The notes beneath the pieces are model-generated. The model was not told where the DNA came from. It worked only from the letters and a program-made list of their open reading frames with translations, and did no database searches. 64,000 nt of DNA. Origin: Actinoplanes solisilvae. GTDB lineage: Bacteria; Actinomycetota; Actinomycetes; Mycobacteriales; Micromonosporaceae. Location of the stretch: NCBI RefSeq assembly GCF_003999975.1, contig NZ_RJAC01000006.1:62001-126000 (forward strand). The letters are read 5' to 3'. Of this stretch, positions 33,884 to 42,016 are shown in pieces. Position 1 is the first letter of the stretch, and every line of letters starts with the position of its first letter. A program made the translations under genes and the position numbers.

Positions 33884-34399
33884 TCAGGCGCGACCGAAGT
33901 TCTGGGTCCAGTAGGCGGTGCCGTCCGAGGCGCTGACGACGCCGACGCCGATGGCCTTGCTCGCGCAGTTCAGGATGTTCTTGCGGTGGCCGCTGCTGTT
34001 CATCCACGCGGTCACGACCTGCTGCGGCGTGCGGTAGCCGTAGGCGATGTTCTCGGCCGCCGCGTCCTTGCGCGGGTAGCCGGCCCGCACCTCGCGGGTC
34101 ACGAAGTTGCTGCCGTCGGAGCCCGTGTGGCTCATCGTGCCTGTGCGGGCCATGTCGGCGCTGTGCGCGCGGGCCGAGGCGGTCAGGCGGTCGTCGACGC
34201 GCAGGGCCTTGCAGCCCTGGGCGACGCGCTCGGCGTTGGTCAGCTTCACGACCTCGGTCTCGTACGCCGCCTGGTCGACGACGGCAACCTTCTTGCGCGG
34301 GGCCTCGGCGGTGGCGGCCGCGTAGGCGGGGGCGCCGATGAGCGTCGGGACGGCGATGAGGGCGGCGGTGACGACGGCGCGGCGGACGAAACGCTTCAA
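33884..34399 (-). CDS. Secreted CAP (SCP/PR-1-like) domain protein
   Basis: 171 residues. A signal peptide (about 1-28, basic start KRFVRRA, end APAYAA) is followed by a CAP domain (about 45-171) with LTNAERVAQGC, AHSADMARTGTMSH, AAENIAYGY and WMNSSGHRKNIL, including the conserved His and Glu residues. Two cysteines could form a disulfide. Bacterial CAP proteins are extracellular and of varied role. The start is TTG 34399 with AAAGGG 7 bases upstream; the in-frame extension upstream reads as non-coding. Confidence 0.88.
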   Translation of the reverse strand: MKRFVRRAVVTAALIAVPTLIGAPAYAAATAEAPRKKVAVVDQAAYETEVVKLTNAERVAQGCKALRVDDRLTASARAHSADMARTGTMSHTGSDGSNFVTREVRAGYPRKDAAAENIAYGYRTPQQVVTAWMNSSGHRKNILNCASKAIGVGVVSASDGTAYWTQNFGRA

Positions 34400-34528
34400 G
34401 GTGTGGCCCTTTCCTCGGCTCCTGCGGTCGAGGATCAGTTCGGGCCGGGCCGGGCCGGATTGAACGAAGGACCCGGAAGGCAACGGCGGGCAACGAAGCC
34501 GCTACCTCCCGGGTCTGTTTTGCGGGGG

Positions 34529-36418
34529 TCAGACGGTCAATGTCCAAGTGTTGATGTAGCCGGTGTCGCGGGCGTACGTGTCCTGCACCCGCAGCTGCCA
34601 GGCCCCGTTCGCGGTCTCGCTCGACAGATTCTTGGTGTACGTGGTGTTGACGTTGTCGGCGCTGTCGGAGGTCGACGTGGCCTTCAGGTTGTAGACCGTG
34701 CCGTCCGGTGCGACGAGATCGACCCGCAGGTCACCGCGGTAGGTGTGGACGATGTTCACCGCGATCGTCGAGCTCGACGAGGCGGCCCGGGCGCAGCCGG
34801 AGATCGTGATCGTGCTGTTCACCGCGGCGCCCGCGTCCGGGATCGACACGTCGGTGCCGTTCGTGCCGGCGCAGTCGCCGGTGGGCGGCGGCGTCGTGGT
34901 GCCGCAGGTAGGGTCGGCCGACTGCGCGGGCACGTTGACCGCGTCCCAGGCCGCCTTGACGGTGTTGAACTCGGTGCAGCCGTTCGGGAAGAGGCTCTTG
35001 GCCGCGGTCAGCGTCCAGGTGCGGTACTTCAGGTACGACGAGCTGGACGTCTTGATCAGCATCGCGTTGTACATGATCTTCATGGCGTTCTGGATGCCCA
35101 GGCCGGTGATCGCACCCGAGCCGCTGCACCGGGTGCTGGCCGGCTGGCCGTTGGCCGGGTTGGTGCCCTCGGCCAGCAGGTAGAACCAGTGGTTGCCGGG
35201 GCCGGCCGCCGCGTGCACCTCGTCGCCCGGCGTGCTGCTGGAGTAGCAGTTGTCGTCCCCGGCGAGCGACGGGTTGTACATGTACCGGATCGGGCCGCTG
35301 CCGACCAGGTTGACCTCCTCGCCGACCTGGTAGTCGGGGGCGTCGTTGGGGTTGTTGATGAACCACTCGGTCGCCGCGCCGATGGTGTCGGCCACGAATT
35401 CCTGGGTGCCGCCGCGCGAGATGCCGCCCGGGGTGTGGTCGTCGATGCCGTGGCCCAGCTCGTGCCCGACTACGTCGGCCGACGCGATCCAGTTCCCGGC
35501 CGTGTTCTTGCCGATCTGGATCTGGGTGCCGTCGTAGTAGGCGTTCTGGTCGTTGAGGCCGACGCGGATCGGCCAGGCGCCGCCGCTGCCGTTCTGGCCG
35601 TTGCGGCCCAGCCACGACGAGAGCATCGCGTACTGCTTCTGCGCCACGTAGAAGGCGTCGACGCAGCCGGTCTCGCGGTTGGTGCCGGTGCCGTTGCCCC
35701 AGACGTTGTCCGGGCCGCTGAACGTCGTGTTGTTCGCCGAGTCCTGGCAGCGGATCGTGGTGTGGCTGGGGTCCTGCAACAGGAAGTTCGAGCCCGACTG
35801 GGTGGTGTCGATCGAGACCGAGCCGTTGATCCAGCCGGTGCCGCTGCCGGCCGCGCCGGTGACGTGTTCGGTGGTGCGCAGCACCTTGCCGGTGGCCGCG
35901 TCGACGGCGACGGTCAGGCGGCTCACGCCGTCGGCGCCGGTGCCGTTGACCGTCGTCTCCCAGGCCAGCTTGCTCTCCTCGGCGAGCACCACCAGGTTCG
36001 TACCCTCGACGCCGGTCACTGTCTTGAGCTGGTTCTTCGCGATTGTGGCGGCGGCCTCCGACCTGATCGCCGCGGTGGTGGAGAGCTCGCCGATCGGGGT
36101 GCTCTGGGCGACCGAGGTGTGCTTCGTGCGGCCGGCCGCGTCGGTCACGACCACGAAGTCGCCCCCGCGAACCGGAAGGCCGTTGTAGGTGCGCTCGTAG
36201 GGCACGTAGGACAGACCGGCCGACTCGATGACCGGTTTGCGCTGGAAGGACTCGTGCGAGCCGGCGTGCAGGATGGCGGGACGGCTTCCGACCAGGGCGT
36301 CGGCCGAGGCGGCGGGGTCCTTCGGCGCGGCGGTGGCCGGGCCGGTGACCGCGACCAGGGCGCCGGCGGCCGCGGTGCCGGCCGCCAGCGCGATGATCAG
36401 GGGGATTCGACGTTTCAC
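34529..36418 (-). CDS. Secreted M4-family zinc metalloprotease (thermolysin-like)
   Basis: 629 residues. Signal peptide (1-31), FTP/PepSY-type propeptide (about 45-190), M4 catalytic domain (about 195-510) and a C-terminal P/homo B (proprotein convertase-like) domain (about 540-629). Zinc ligands are HELGH (319-323) and Glu340, with Asp344 next to it; HWFYLLAEG holds the second catalytic histidine. The propeptide should be removed on secretion. GTG 36418 follows AAGGAG at 7 bases. It is a stand-alone extracellular protease gene. Confidence 0.94.
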   Translation of the reverse strand: MKRRIPLIIALAAGTAAAGALVAVTGPATAAPKDPAASADALVGSRPAILHAGSHESFQRKPVIESAGLSYVPYERTYNGLPVRGGDFVVVTDAAGRTKHTSVAQSTPIGELSTTAAIRSEAAATIAKNQLKTVTGVEGTNLVVLAEESKLAWETTVNGTGADGVSRLTVAVDAATGKVLRTTEHVTGAAGSGTGWINGSVSIDTTQSGSNFLLQDPSHTTIRCQDSANNTTFSGPDNVWGNGTGTNRETGCVDAFYVAQKQYAMLSSWLGRNGQNGSGGAWPIRVGLNDQNAYYDGTQIQIGKNTAGNWIASADVVGHELGHGIDDHTPGGISRGGTQEFVADTIGAATEWFINNPNDAPDYQVGEEVNLVGSGPIRYMYNPSLAGDDNCYSSSTPGDEVHAAAGPGNHWFYLLAEGTNPANGQPASTRCSGSGAITGLGIQNAMKIMYNAMLIKTSSSSYLKYRTWTLTAAKSLFPNGCTEFNTVKAAWDAVNVPAQSADPTCGTTTPPPTGDCAGTNGTDVSIPDAGAAVNSTITISGCARAASSSSTIAVNIVHTYRGDLRVDLVAPDGTVYNLKATSTSDSADNVNTTYTKNLSSETANGAWQLRVQDTYARDTGYINTWTLTV

Positions 36419-36687
36419 GCGGTTGCTCCTTCCCCGCCCGGGGTCACGGGCGGGCTCAAGGTTCGTCGGGACGACTTGAGGGAGACGCTAGGCATCGATG
36501 AGCGTCACCGAATCAGGGAAAACCCTTGCGCGCGTACGCGGCCGGTTGCGCATGATTCAACATGGTGAACGGCGATTCAACTGAACGCTGCGTAATCTTA
36601 TGAGTTCGTAAAGTGACATCGTTACCCCTGGCAGGGCGCAACAGGGTGGGGCATCATGACCGGACAGCGTCCCTTCAGGAGTGTGTG

Positions 36688-37641
36688 ATGACCTCACAGC
36701 TCGAGCTCGCGGCCCGCACCGCGTTCGCCCAGGTGCTCAACGCCTGGCGCACCCGGCGGGGCCTGTCCAAGAAGCAGCTCGCCGCGTCGATGGGCTACCA
36801 CCCGTCCTACATCAGCCACGTGGAGAGCCTGCGTCACCACGCGACCTTCGAGTTCGCCGGCCGCGCCGAGGCGGTCCTGGCGAGCGGCGGCGAGATCATC
36901 GCGCGCTACGAGCAGTGCCGCCAGGCCGCCGGCGAGCCCGCGCCTGCCCCGACCGTCCGCAGCGACTACGAGGCCAGCCCCATGCTGCCGGCCACCCTCG
37001 TGATCGAGGAGGAGAACGCCACCCTCTCGTACGCCGAGGGGTGGTATTTCGCGCGGGTCGACCGCGTCGTCCGCAACGTCGGCGACCGGCCCGTCACCTG
37101 CTACCCCGTGCGCGTCGACGTCGACCGCTTCCCCGACCAGCCGGGCGTCTCCCGGCGGCTCTATGCCGAGAGTCCACTGCAGCTCTCCGACCTTGACTTC
37201 GAGGCGTCGGCGGGCGACGAGCGGCCCGAGCCGATGGAGGTGCGGGTCACCCGCTCGTCGGACGCGTACCTCAAGATGATCCTGGTCTTCGGCAACACTC
37301 GGGCGCGGTTCCCGCTCTACCCGGGCGAGCGCACGCGCGTGACCTATTCGTACCGCGTGCCGGCCAGCCTGTGGGGTCAGTGGTTCCAGCGCGACATCCG
37401 TTTCCCGACGCGGGCGCTGACGATGTCGTTGCGGCTGCCGGCCTCCCTCGCCGGCGAGGTCAGTGCCGAGATCCTTTCGTACGCGGGCATCAAGGGTTTC
37501 TCGCCGACCGAGTCGCTCGGCGAGAACGGCACGGTCGTCTACACGCTGCGCTTGCGCGAGCTGTTGCTCACCAGCCAGGTGCGCCTGCGCTGGCGCTTCG
37601 CCGAGCTCGCCCCCACGGGTGTCACCGACCGCGCTGCCTAG
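36688..37641 (+). CDS. XRE-type helix-turn-helix protein with unknown C-terminal domain
   Basis: 317 residues. The HTH (about 13-65) has LNAWRTRRGLSKKQLAASMGYHPSYISHVES split over two helices. The rest (about 95-310) is a beta-rich domain with EGWYFARVDRVVRNVGDRPV and YPGERTRVTYSYRVP that I do not recognise; it may sense a ligand. ATG 36688 follows CAGGAG at 6 bases. Its 3' end overlaps the convergent deformylase-fusion gene by 20 bases. Confidence 0.75.
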   Translation: MTSQLELAARTAFAQVLNAWRTRRGLSKKQLAASMGYHPSYISHVESLRHHATFEFAGRAEAVLASGGEIIARYEQCRQAAGEPAPAPTVRSDYEASPMLPATLVIEEENATLSYAEGWYFARVDRVVRNVGDRPVTCYPVRVDVDRFPDQPGVSRRLYAESPLQLSDLDFEASAGDERPEPMEVRVTRSSDAYLKMILVFGNTRARFPLYPGERTRVTYSYRVPASLWGQWFQRDIRFPTRALTMSLRLPASLAGEVSAEILSYAGIKGFSPTESLGENGTVVYTLRLRELLLTSQVRLRWRFAELAPTGVTDRAA

Positions 37642-38965
37642 GGATCCGGGCGTAACGCGTGAGCGGGACGACGCTCGTGCCGGGCGGCATTCGATCGGTG
37701 TAGAGACGGCCGTGCAGGTGGTCGATCTCGTGCTGCACCATGCGGGCCGTCTCGCCGTGGAACGTCGTGATCTCGGCGTGGCCGTCGGGTTGCTGATGGG
37801 CGACCGCTATGCGCGTGGGGCGCTCGACCTCGCCGCGCACGTCGAAGAAGCTCAGACACCCCTCGTACTGCACGTCGCGCTGCGGTGACTCGTCGACCAC
37901 CCGCGGGTTGAGCAGGATCAGCTCGCCGCCCGCGGGCCCGCTGCGGCCGGCGACGGGACGCACCACGGCAGCGGCCCGGTCGATGCCGATCTGCGGGGCG
38001 GCCAGGCCCATGCCTTTGGCGAACGGGTAGGCGCGCACGACGCGGTCGGCCGTGGCCCGGAGGCGCTCGACGACCGCCTGGGCCTCCGGCGCCTCGCGGG
38101 GAAGATCGAACGGGTGGGCGGTGGCCCGGATCGCCGGATCGCCGGCCTGCACGATGCCGATCTCGACCATGCGACGGGCGGGGCTGATCTCACCTGGCCG
38201 GCGGCCCCGCACCGCCCAGGCCGTCGCGGTCAGGGCGATGGTGCCGTCGGCCGAGGTGGGAAGCCGCGACCGCAGCCGCTCACGGATCTCGGCCCGCACG
38301 TCGCCGCCGAGCGTGGCCAGGTAGGCCGGGGCGGCGCCCTGACCACCCAGGAACGGCAGCCAGAAATCGTCGAAACCCGCGAAGACCGTGGGGATCTCGA
38401 TCGGGCGGGTCGAGACCTCGACCAGGCCGGCGCCGGCCCACGCGGTCCGCAACGCGGCCTCCTGGCAGATCGGGAAGCGCGAACCCTCGTCGTGGTCGGC
38501 GGCGGCCGGCACGACCTCGGCGGCGACGTCCCAGAACAGGCGCATCATGCGCATGCCGGCCGCGTAGTCCCAGACGTAGGCGGCGACGACCGCGCCCGGG
38601 GCGGCGACCCGTACGAATTCGGCGATCGCCTTCTCGGGGCGGGGCACGAAATTGAGGGACAGCCCGCTGACCACCGCGTCGAAACGGCCGTTGCGCAGAG
38701 GCAGGGCGGCGGCGTCACCGGCGACCGCGCGAGCACCGTCGGGTGTGGATCGCAGGAAGCCGCGCGACGGGTCGAGCCCGACGACGCCGGCCGCACCCGC
38801 GCTGATGATCGCCGAGCTCAACGCCCCGGTGCCGCAGCCGGCGTCGAGCCAACGCCGTTCGGGCGGCACGTCGATCCAGCGAACGAACTCGGTGGCCACC
38901 CTGCGGCTCCACCGACCGACATAAGCCTCATAGTCGTCGCCCACCTGCCAGACATCCCCGTTCAT
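37622..38965 (-). CDS. Methyltransferase-peptide deformylase fusion
   Basis: 447 residues in one frame. Residues 1-255 form a class I SAM-dependent methyltransferase of the UbiE/Methyltransf_11 kind (WLDAGCGTGAL at 39-49, acidic VGLDPS at 62-67). Residues 266-447 form a complete peptide deformylase with all three motifs: GMGLAAPQ (318-325), EGCLS (368-372, Cys370) and HEIDH (412-416). The deformylase part begins with an internal Met266 (MVEIGIVQAG), a normal family start, but no good ribosome site precedes it. It may be a true bifunctional protein or the product of a lost stop codon. Start ATG 38965. Confidence 0.85.
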   Translation of the reverse strand: MNGDVWQVGDDYEAYVGRWSRRVATEFVRWIDVPPERRWLDAGCGTGALSSAIISAGAAGVVGLDPSRGFLRSTPDGARAVAGDAAALPLRNGRFDAVVSGLSLNFVPRPEKAIAEFVRVAAPGAVVAAYVWDYAAGMRMMRLFWDVAAEVVPAAADHDEGSRFPICQEAALRTAWAGAGLVEVSTRPIEIPTVFAGFDDFWLPFLGGQGAAPAYLATLGGDVRAEIRERLRSRLPTSADGTIALTATAWAVRGRRPGEISPARRMVEIGIVQAGDPAIRATAHPFDLPREAPEAQAVVERLRATADRVVRAYPFAKGMGLAAPQIGIDRAAAVVRPVAGRSGPAGGELILLNPRVVDESPQRDVQYEGCLSFFDVRGEVERPTRIAVAHQQPDGHAEITTFHGETARMVQHEIDHLHGRLYTDRMPPGTSVVPLTRYARIPRQRGR

Positions 38966-39130
38966 GCCCTGACTCTGCCTCACGAGGGACACGGTATGAA
39001 GCCCTGTGGATACCGAGGGCTACTTCCCGATCGAAGATTGTCGTTATCGCTTCGTGACCCGCTGGTCAGAACAAAAGTCCGCGAGCCCGCATCGCATTGA
39101 ATGACTCAGCAGATGCGAAAGGAAACCCCG

Positions 39131-39820
39131 ATGAAGCGTGCCACCCTCGCCCTCGGTCTCAGCGGTCTCGCCGGTCTGGTGCTGTTCACCGGTGCCTGCG
39201 GATCGGGCGCGGCCCACCTGGAGGGCTCGGCGGTGCCGTTCGGCGCCTCGCCCGCCCCGTCCACCGCCCCGGTGTCGCCGGCGTCCGCACCGGTCGTGAC
39301 CGCGACCTCGGCCTCGCCGAGCGCGCCGGCCGCGACGACGAAGCCCGCCACCACCGAGAAGCCCCAGCTGGGGACGGTTATCGGCCCGCGCGGTCTCGGG
39401 GCGGTGCGGCTCGGAATGAGCATGTCCGCGGCCAGCGCGACCGGGCTGATCGGCAAGTGGGTCAACCCGGCGACCGGAGCGACCACTCCGGAGGGTGGCG
39501 GCTGCAGCATGACCGCGCCGCTGAAGGAGGCGCCTAGCGACGACGCGACGGTGTACGGCGGCAAGGACCGCGGCATCATCGTCATCAGCGCCTACGGCAG
39601 GATCCGTACGCCCGAGGGGATCCGGATCGGCAGTTCGAAGGCCGCGCTGCTCGAGGCCTATCCCACGTGGCGCCCGATCGCCGAGGAGAACCCGGAAGCC
39701 GACGGGCGGGGTCTGGTGGCCGTGCCGGGCAACTCCAAGGCGAACTACCGGATTGCGACCGTGAACGGCAAGGTGGCCCAGCTGGCGCTGCAGTTCAAGA
39801 CCCAGGACTGCTACGAGTGA
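39131..39820 (+). CDS. Probable lipoprotein of unknown function
   Basis: 229 residues. The signal peptide ends in FTGAC with a cysteine at about 23, a usable lipobox. A long Ser/Pro/Ala/Thr-rich linker (about 30-80) is followed by a compact domain (about 82-229) that has LGAVRLGMSMSAASATGLIG and IRIGSSKAALLEAYP. That layout recalls repeated SmpA/BamE-like or DUF-type lipid-anchored domains, but I do not assign a family. ATG 39131 follows AAGGA. It converges on the MFS gene. Confidence 0.7.
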   Translation: MKRATLALGLSGLAGLVLFTGACGSGAAHLEGSAVPFGASPAPSTAPVSPASAPVVTATSASPSAPAATTKPATTEKPQLGTVIGPRGLGAVRLGMSMSAASATGLIGKWVNPATGATTPEGGGCSMTAPLKEAPSDDATVYGGKDRGIIVISAYGRIRTPEGIRIGSSKAALLEAYPTWRPIAEENPEADGRGLVAVPGNSKANYRIATVNGKVAQLALQFKTQDCYE

Positions 39821-39833
39821 ACCATCTGCGGCA

Positions 39834-41021
39834 TCAGATCTGGCGATCGCGGCCGGCGAAGAAGCCGGCGATCATCTGGGGCACCATCAGGCAGAGGACC
39901 AGGGTCAGCGGGCCCCGCCAGCCGCCGGTCGCGTCGTGCAGGGCGCCGACCAGGAACGGGCCGGGGATGGCCAGGATGTAGCCGACACTCTGAGCGAACG
40001 CGGACAGCCGCACCACCGTGGCCGGGGTGCGCCCGCGCAGGGCGATCATCGTCAGCACCAGGGGGAACGCGGTGTTGACGATGCCCAGGAAGACCGCCCA
40101 CAACCAGGGGGCGGCGGCCGGGTCCCACCACAGGCCGCCGTATCCGGCCAGGCCGAAGACGCCCAGACCGACGGCGATCCAGCTCTGCGAGCGCAGACGG
40201 CCGGCCAGCGCGGAGAGGGCGAAACCCAGGGGCACGCCCAGGAACGACGTGACGGCGAACAGCACCCCGGCCCGCTCGGCCGAGACGCCGGCGTCGCGGT
40301 AGATCTGCGGGAGCCAGCCGATGATCACGTACGCGGACGTCGACTGCATGCCGAAATAGATCGCCAGCGCCCAGGCGACCGGGTGCCTGCTGACCCGTAC
40401 GAGGGCCTCGGTCTTGATCTCGGTGGGGCGCTCGAAGGGCTCGCGGGCCAGCGGGAGCCAGGACGGCACGGCCAGGATCGCGACCAGGGCCCAGCAGGCC
40501 AGACCGAGACGCCAGTCGCCACCGAAGGCGTGATCGGTGAGCGGGACCGTGGCCGCGGCGGCGGTGGTGGCGCCGACGTTGAGCGCCACCGAGTAGAGAC
40601 CCGTCGTGGCGCCGACCCGGTCGGGGAAGCGGTCCTTGACGACCGACGGCAGCAGCACGTTGACCACGGCGATGCCGGCCAGTGCGACCAGGCTGAGCAG
40701 CAGGAACAGGACGGTGCCGGGAGCGTACGGGCGGACGGCCAGCCCGGCCGCGAGCACCGCCAGACCGGCCAGGATCACCCGGGACGCGCCGAAACGGGCG
40801 GCCAGCCGGGGCGCGGTCAGACCGACGGCGGCGAAGCAGATGACGGGCACGGACGTCAGCAGGCCCGCCACGGTCGAGCTCATGCCCAGGCCGTCCCGGA
40901 TCTCGTCGAGCACCGGGCCGACGCTGGTGACCGCGAGCCGCAGGTTCACGGCGGCCAGCAGCAGGGCCACCAGCGCGGTCATCCGGCGTTTCGACGTCAG
41001 GGCTTGCTCGGCTGTCACCAC
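39834..41021 (-). CDS. MFS transporter of the CynX/NimT type
   Basis: 395 residues with about 12 membrane helices. The opening AVNLRLAVTSVGPVLDEIRDGLGMSS and the ISAERAG-like loop (AGVSAERAGVLFAVTSFLGVPLG) are typical of the cyanate/nitroimidazole-resistance branch. The substrate is unknown and export is as likely as import. The start is a GTG at 41021 or the adjacent one at 41018. It lies 31 bases after the siderophore-reductase gene on the same strand, so iron control of both is possible. Confidence 0.87.
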   Translation of the reverse strand: MVTAEQALTSKRRMTALVALLLAAVNLRLAVTSVGPVLDEIRDGLGMSSTVAGLLTSVPVICFAAVGLTAPRLAARFGASRVILAGLAVLAAGLAVRPYAPGTVLFLLLSLVALAGIAVVNVLLPSVVKDRFPDRVGATTGLYSVALNVGATTAAAATVPLTDHAFGGDWRLGLACWALVAILAVPSWLPLAREPFERPTEIKTEALVRVSRHPVAWALAIYFGMQSTSAYVIIGWLPQIYRDAGVSAERAGVLFAVTSFLGVPLGFALSALAGRLRSQSWIAVGLGVFGLAGYGGLWWDPAAAPWLWAVFLGIVNTAFPLVLTMIALRGRTPATVVRLSAFAQSVGYILAIPGPFLVGALHDATGGWRGPLTLVLCLMVPQMIAGFFAGRDRQI

Positions 41022-41052
41022 TTACACATCATGGGCTGCCCGAAGATCGGGG

Positions 41053-41883
41053 TCACACCCTGTCCTGCTCCTGTTCCACCTGCTGGTTCCACTCGCGCTT
41101 GGAGGACTGCCAGCCGTCCTCGTTCATGCCGTCGCGCCAGTAGCCCGAGATCGAGAGCTGGTCCATCGGGATGCTCTTCTCGATCTTGAGGAAGCGCCGC
41201 AGGTCTTTCACGAAGTTCGCCTCGCCGTGCACGAAAGCCTGCACCCGGCCCTCGGGGAACTCGTAGCCACGCACGGCCTCGATCAACGCGTGGCCCACGG
41301 GACGTCCGTCCCGGTGCAGCCAGGTGATGTCGGCGAGGCCCGGACACTCGAGTTTCTGCTCCTCGTCGGCGTTCTCGACCTCGATGAACGCGCGGACCGG
41401 ACGATCGGCGGGCATGCCCTCGAGCGCGGCGCCGATGGCCGGAAGGGCACTCTCGTCACCGGCGAGCAGATGCCAGTCGGCGGCCGGGTCGGGAGCGTAG
41501 CCGCCGCCCGGGCCCATGAAACGGAACGGGTCGCCCGGCTTGGCGGCGACCGCCCACGGGCCGGCGATGCCCTCGTCGCCGTGCACGACGAAGTCGACCC
41601 ACATCTCCGAGACCTCGGGGAGCCACTTGCGGATCGAATACGTGCGGACGGCGGGCCACTGATCGCGCGGCAGGCTCTCGCGGATCACGCCCATGTCGAA
41701 CGGCTCGGGATAGACGACCCCGGGCTGCGGGAAGAGGGCCTTGACGTAGTGGTCGGTGCAGGTGCCGGCCGCGATCCCACTGATGGCGTCGCCGCCCAGA
41801 ACGACGCGGACCATGTGCGGGCTGAGTTGCTCAACCCGGCTGACGACCGCCTCGGTCACCGGACGTGCGGGCCTGTTCGCCAT
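41053..41883 (-). CDS. Siderophore-interacting protein (ferric-siderophore reductase)
   Basis: A 276-residue cytosolic FAD-binding reductase of the SIP/ViuB family, which releases iron from siderophores with NAD(P)H. The FAD motif is RTYSIRKW and the pyrophosphate site is FMGPGGGY. The C-terminal NAD-type half has HLLAGDESALPAIGAALEG, FVHGEA and the family-typical SGYWRDGMNEDGW. Start ATG 41883. An IdeR/DmdR-like iron box lies 39 bases upstream, so it is probably expressed under iron limitation. Confidence 0.92.
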   Translation of the reverse strand: MANRPARPVTEAVVSRVEQLSPHMVRVVLGGDAISGIAAGTCTDHYVKALFPQPGVVYPEPFDMGVIRESLPRDQWPAVRTYSIRKWLPEVSEMWVDFVVHGDEGIAGPWAVAAKPGDPFRFMGPGGGYAPDPAADWHLLAGDESALPAIGAALEGMPADRPVRAFIEVENADEEQKLECPGLADITWLHRDGRPVGHALIEAVRGYEFPEGRVQAFVHGEANFVKDLRRFLKIEKSIPMDQLSISGYWRDGMNEDGWQSSKREWNQQVEQEQDRV

Positions 41884-41921
41884 GTCGTACCCCTCTTCCT
41901 TCGCTGTGCGTTGGGGTGCCG

Positions 41922-41940
41922 ATTGGTAAGGCTACCCTCA
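41922..41940 (-). promoter_or_regulatory. IdeR/DmdR-type iron box
   Basis: ATTGGTAAGGCTACCCTCA matches the actinobacterial iron-box consensus TTAGGTTAGGCTAACCTAA at 14 of 19 positions, including the GGT…AGGCTA core. It lies directly upstream of the siderophore-reductase gene. Confidence 0.65.
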
Positions 41941-41963
41941 CCTCCTATGCCGCTGGGTGACAC

Positions 41964-42000
41964 ATGAGGGGCGGCCCGCGAAACGCGGGCCGCCCCTCAT
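41964..42000. terminator. Very strong terminator hairpin
   Basis: ATGAGGGGCGGCCCGCG pairs perfectly with CGCGGGCCGCCCCTCAT around AAA. It lies just after the end of the sortase-anchored surface protein gene and insulates the iron-regulated promoter. Confidence 0.92.
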
Positions 42001-42016
42001 GATGTGTGCCTGGCTT

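Noticed and set aside
34469-34516. Terminator for the M4 protease gene
   Set aside because: GGACCCGG and CCGGGTCT can pair, but the loop is over 30 bases and the T-run lies on the wrong side for the minus-strand gene.
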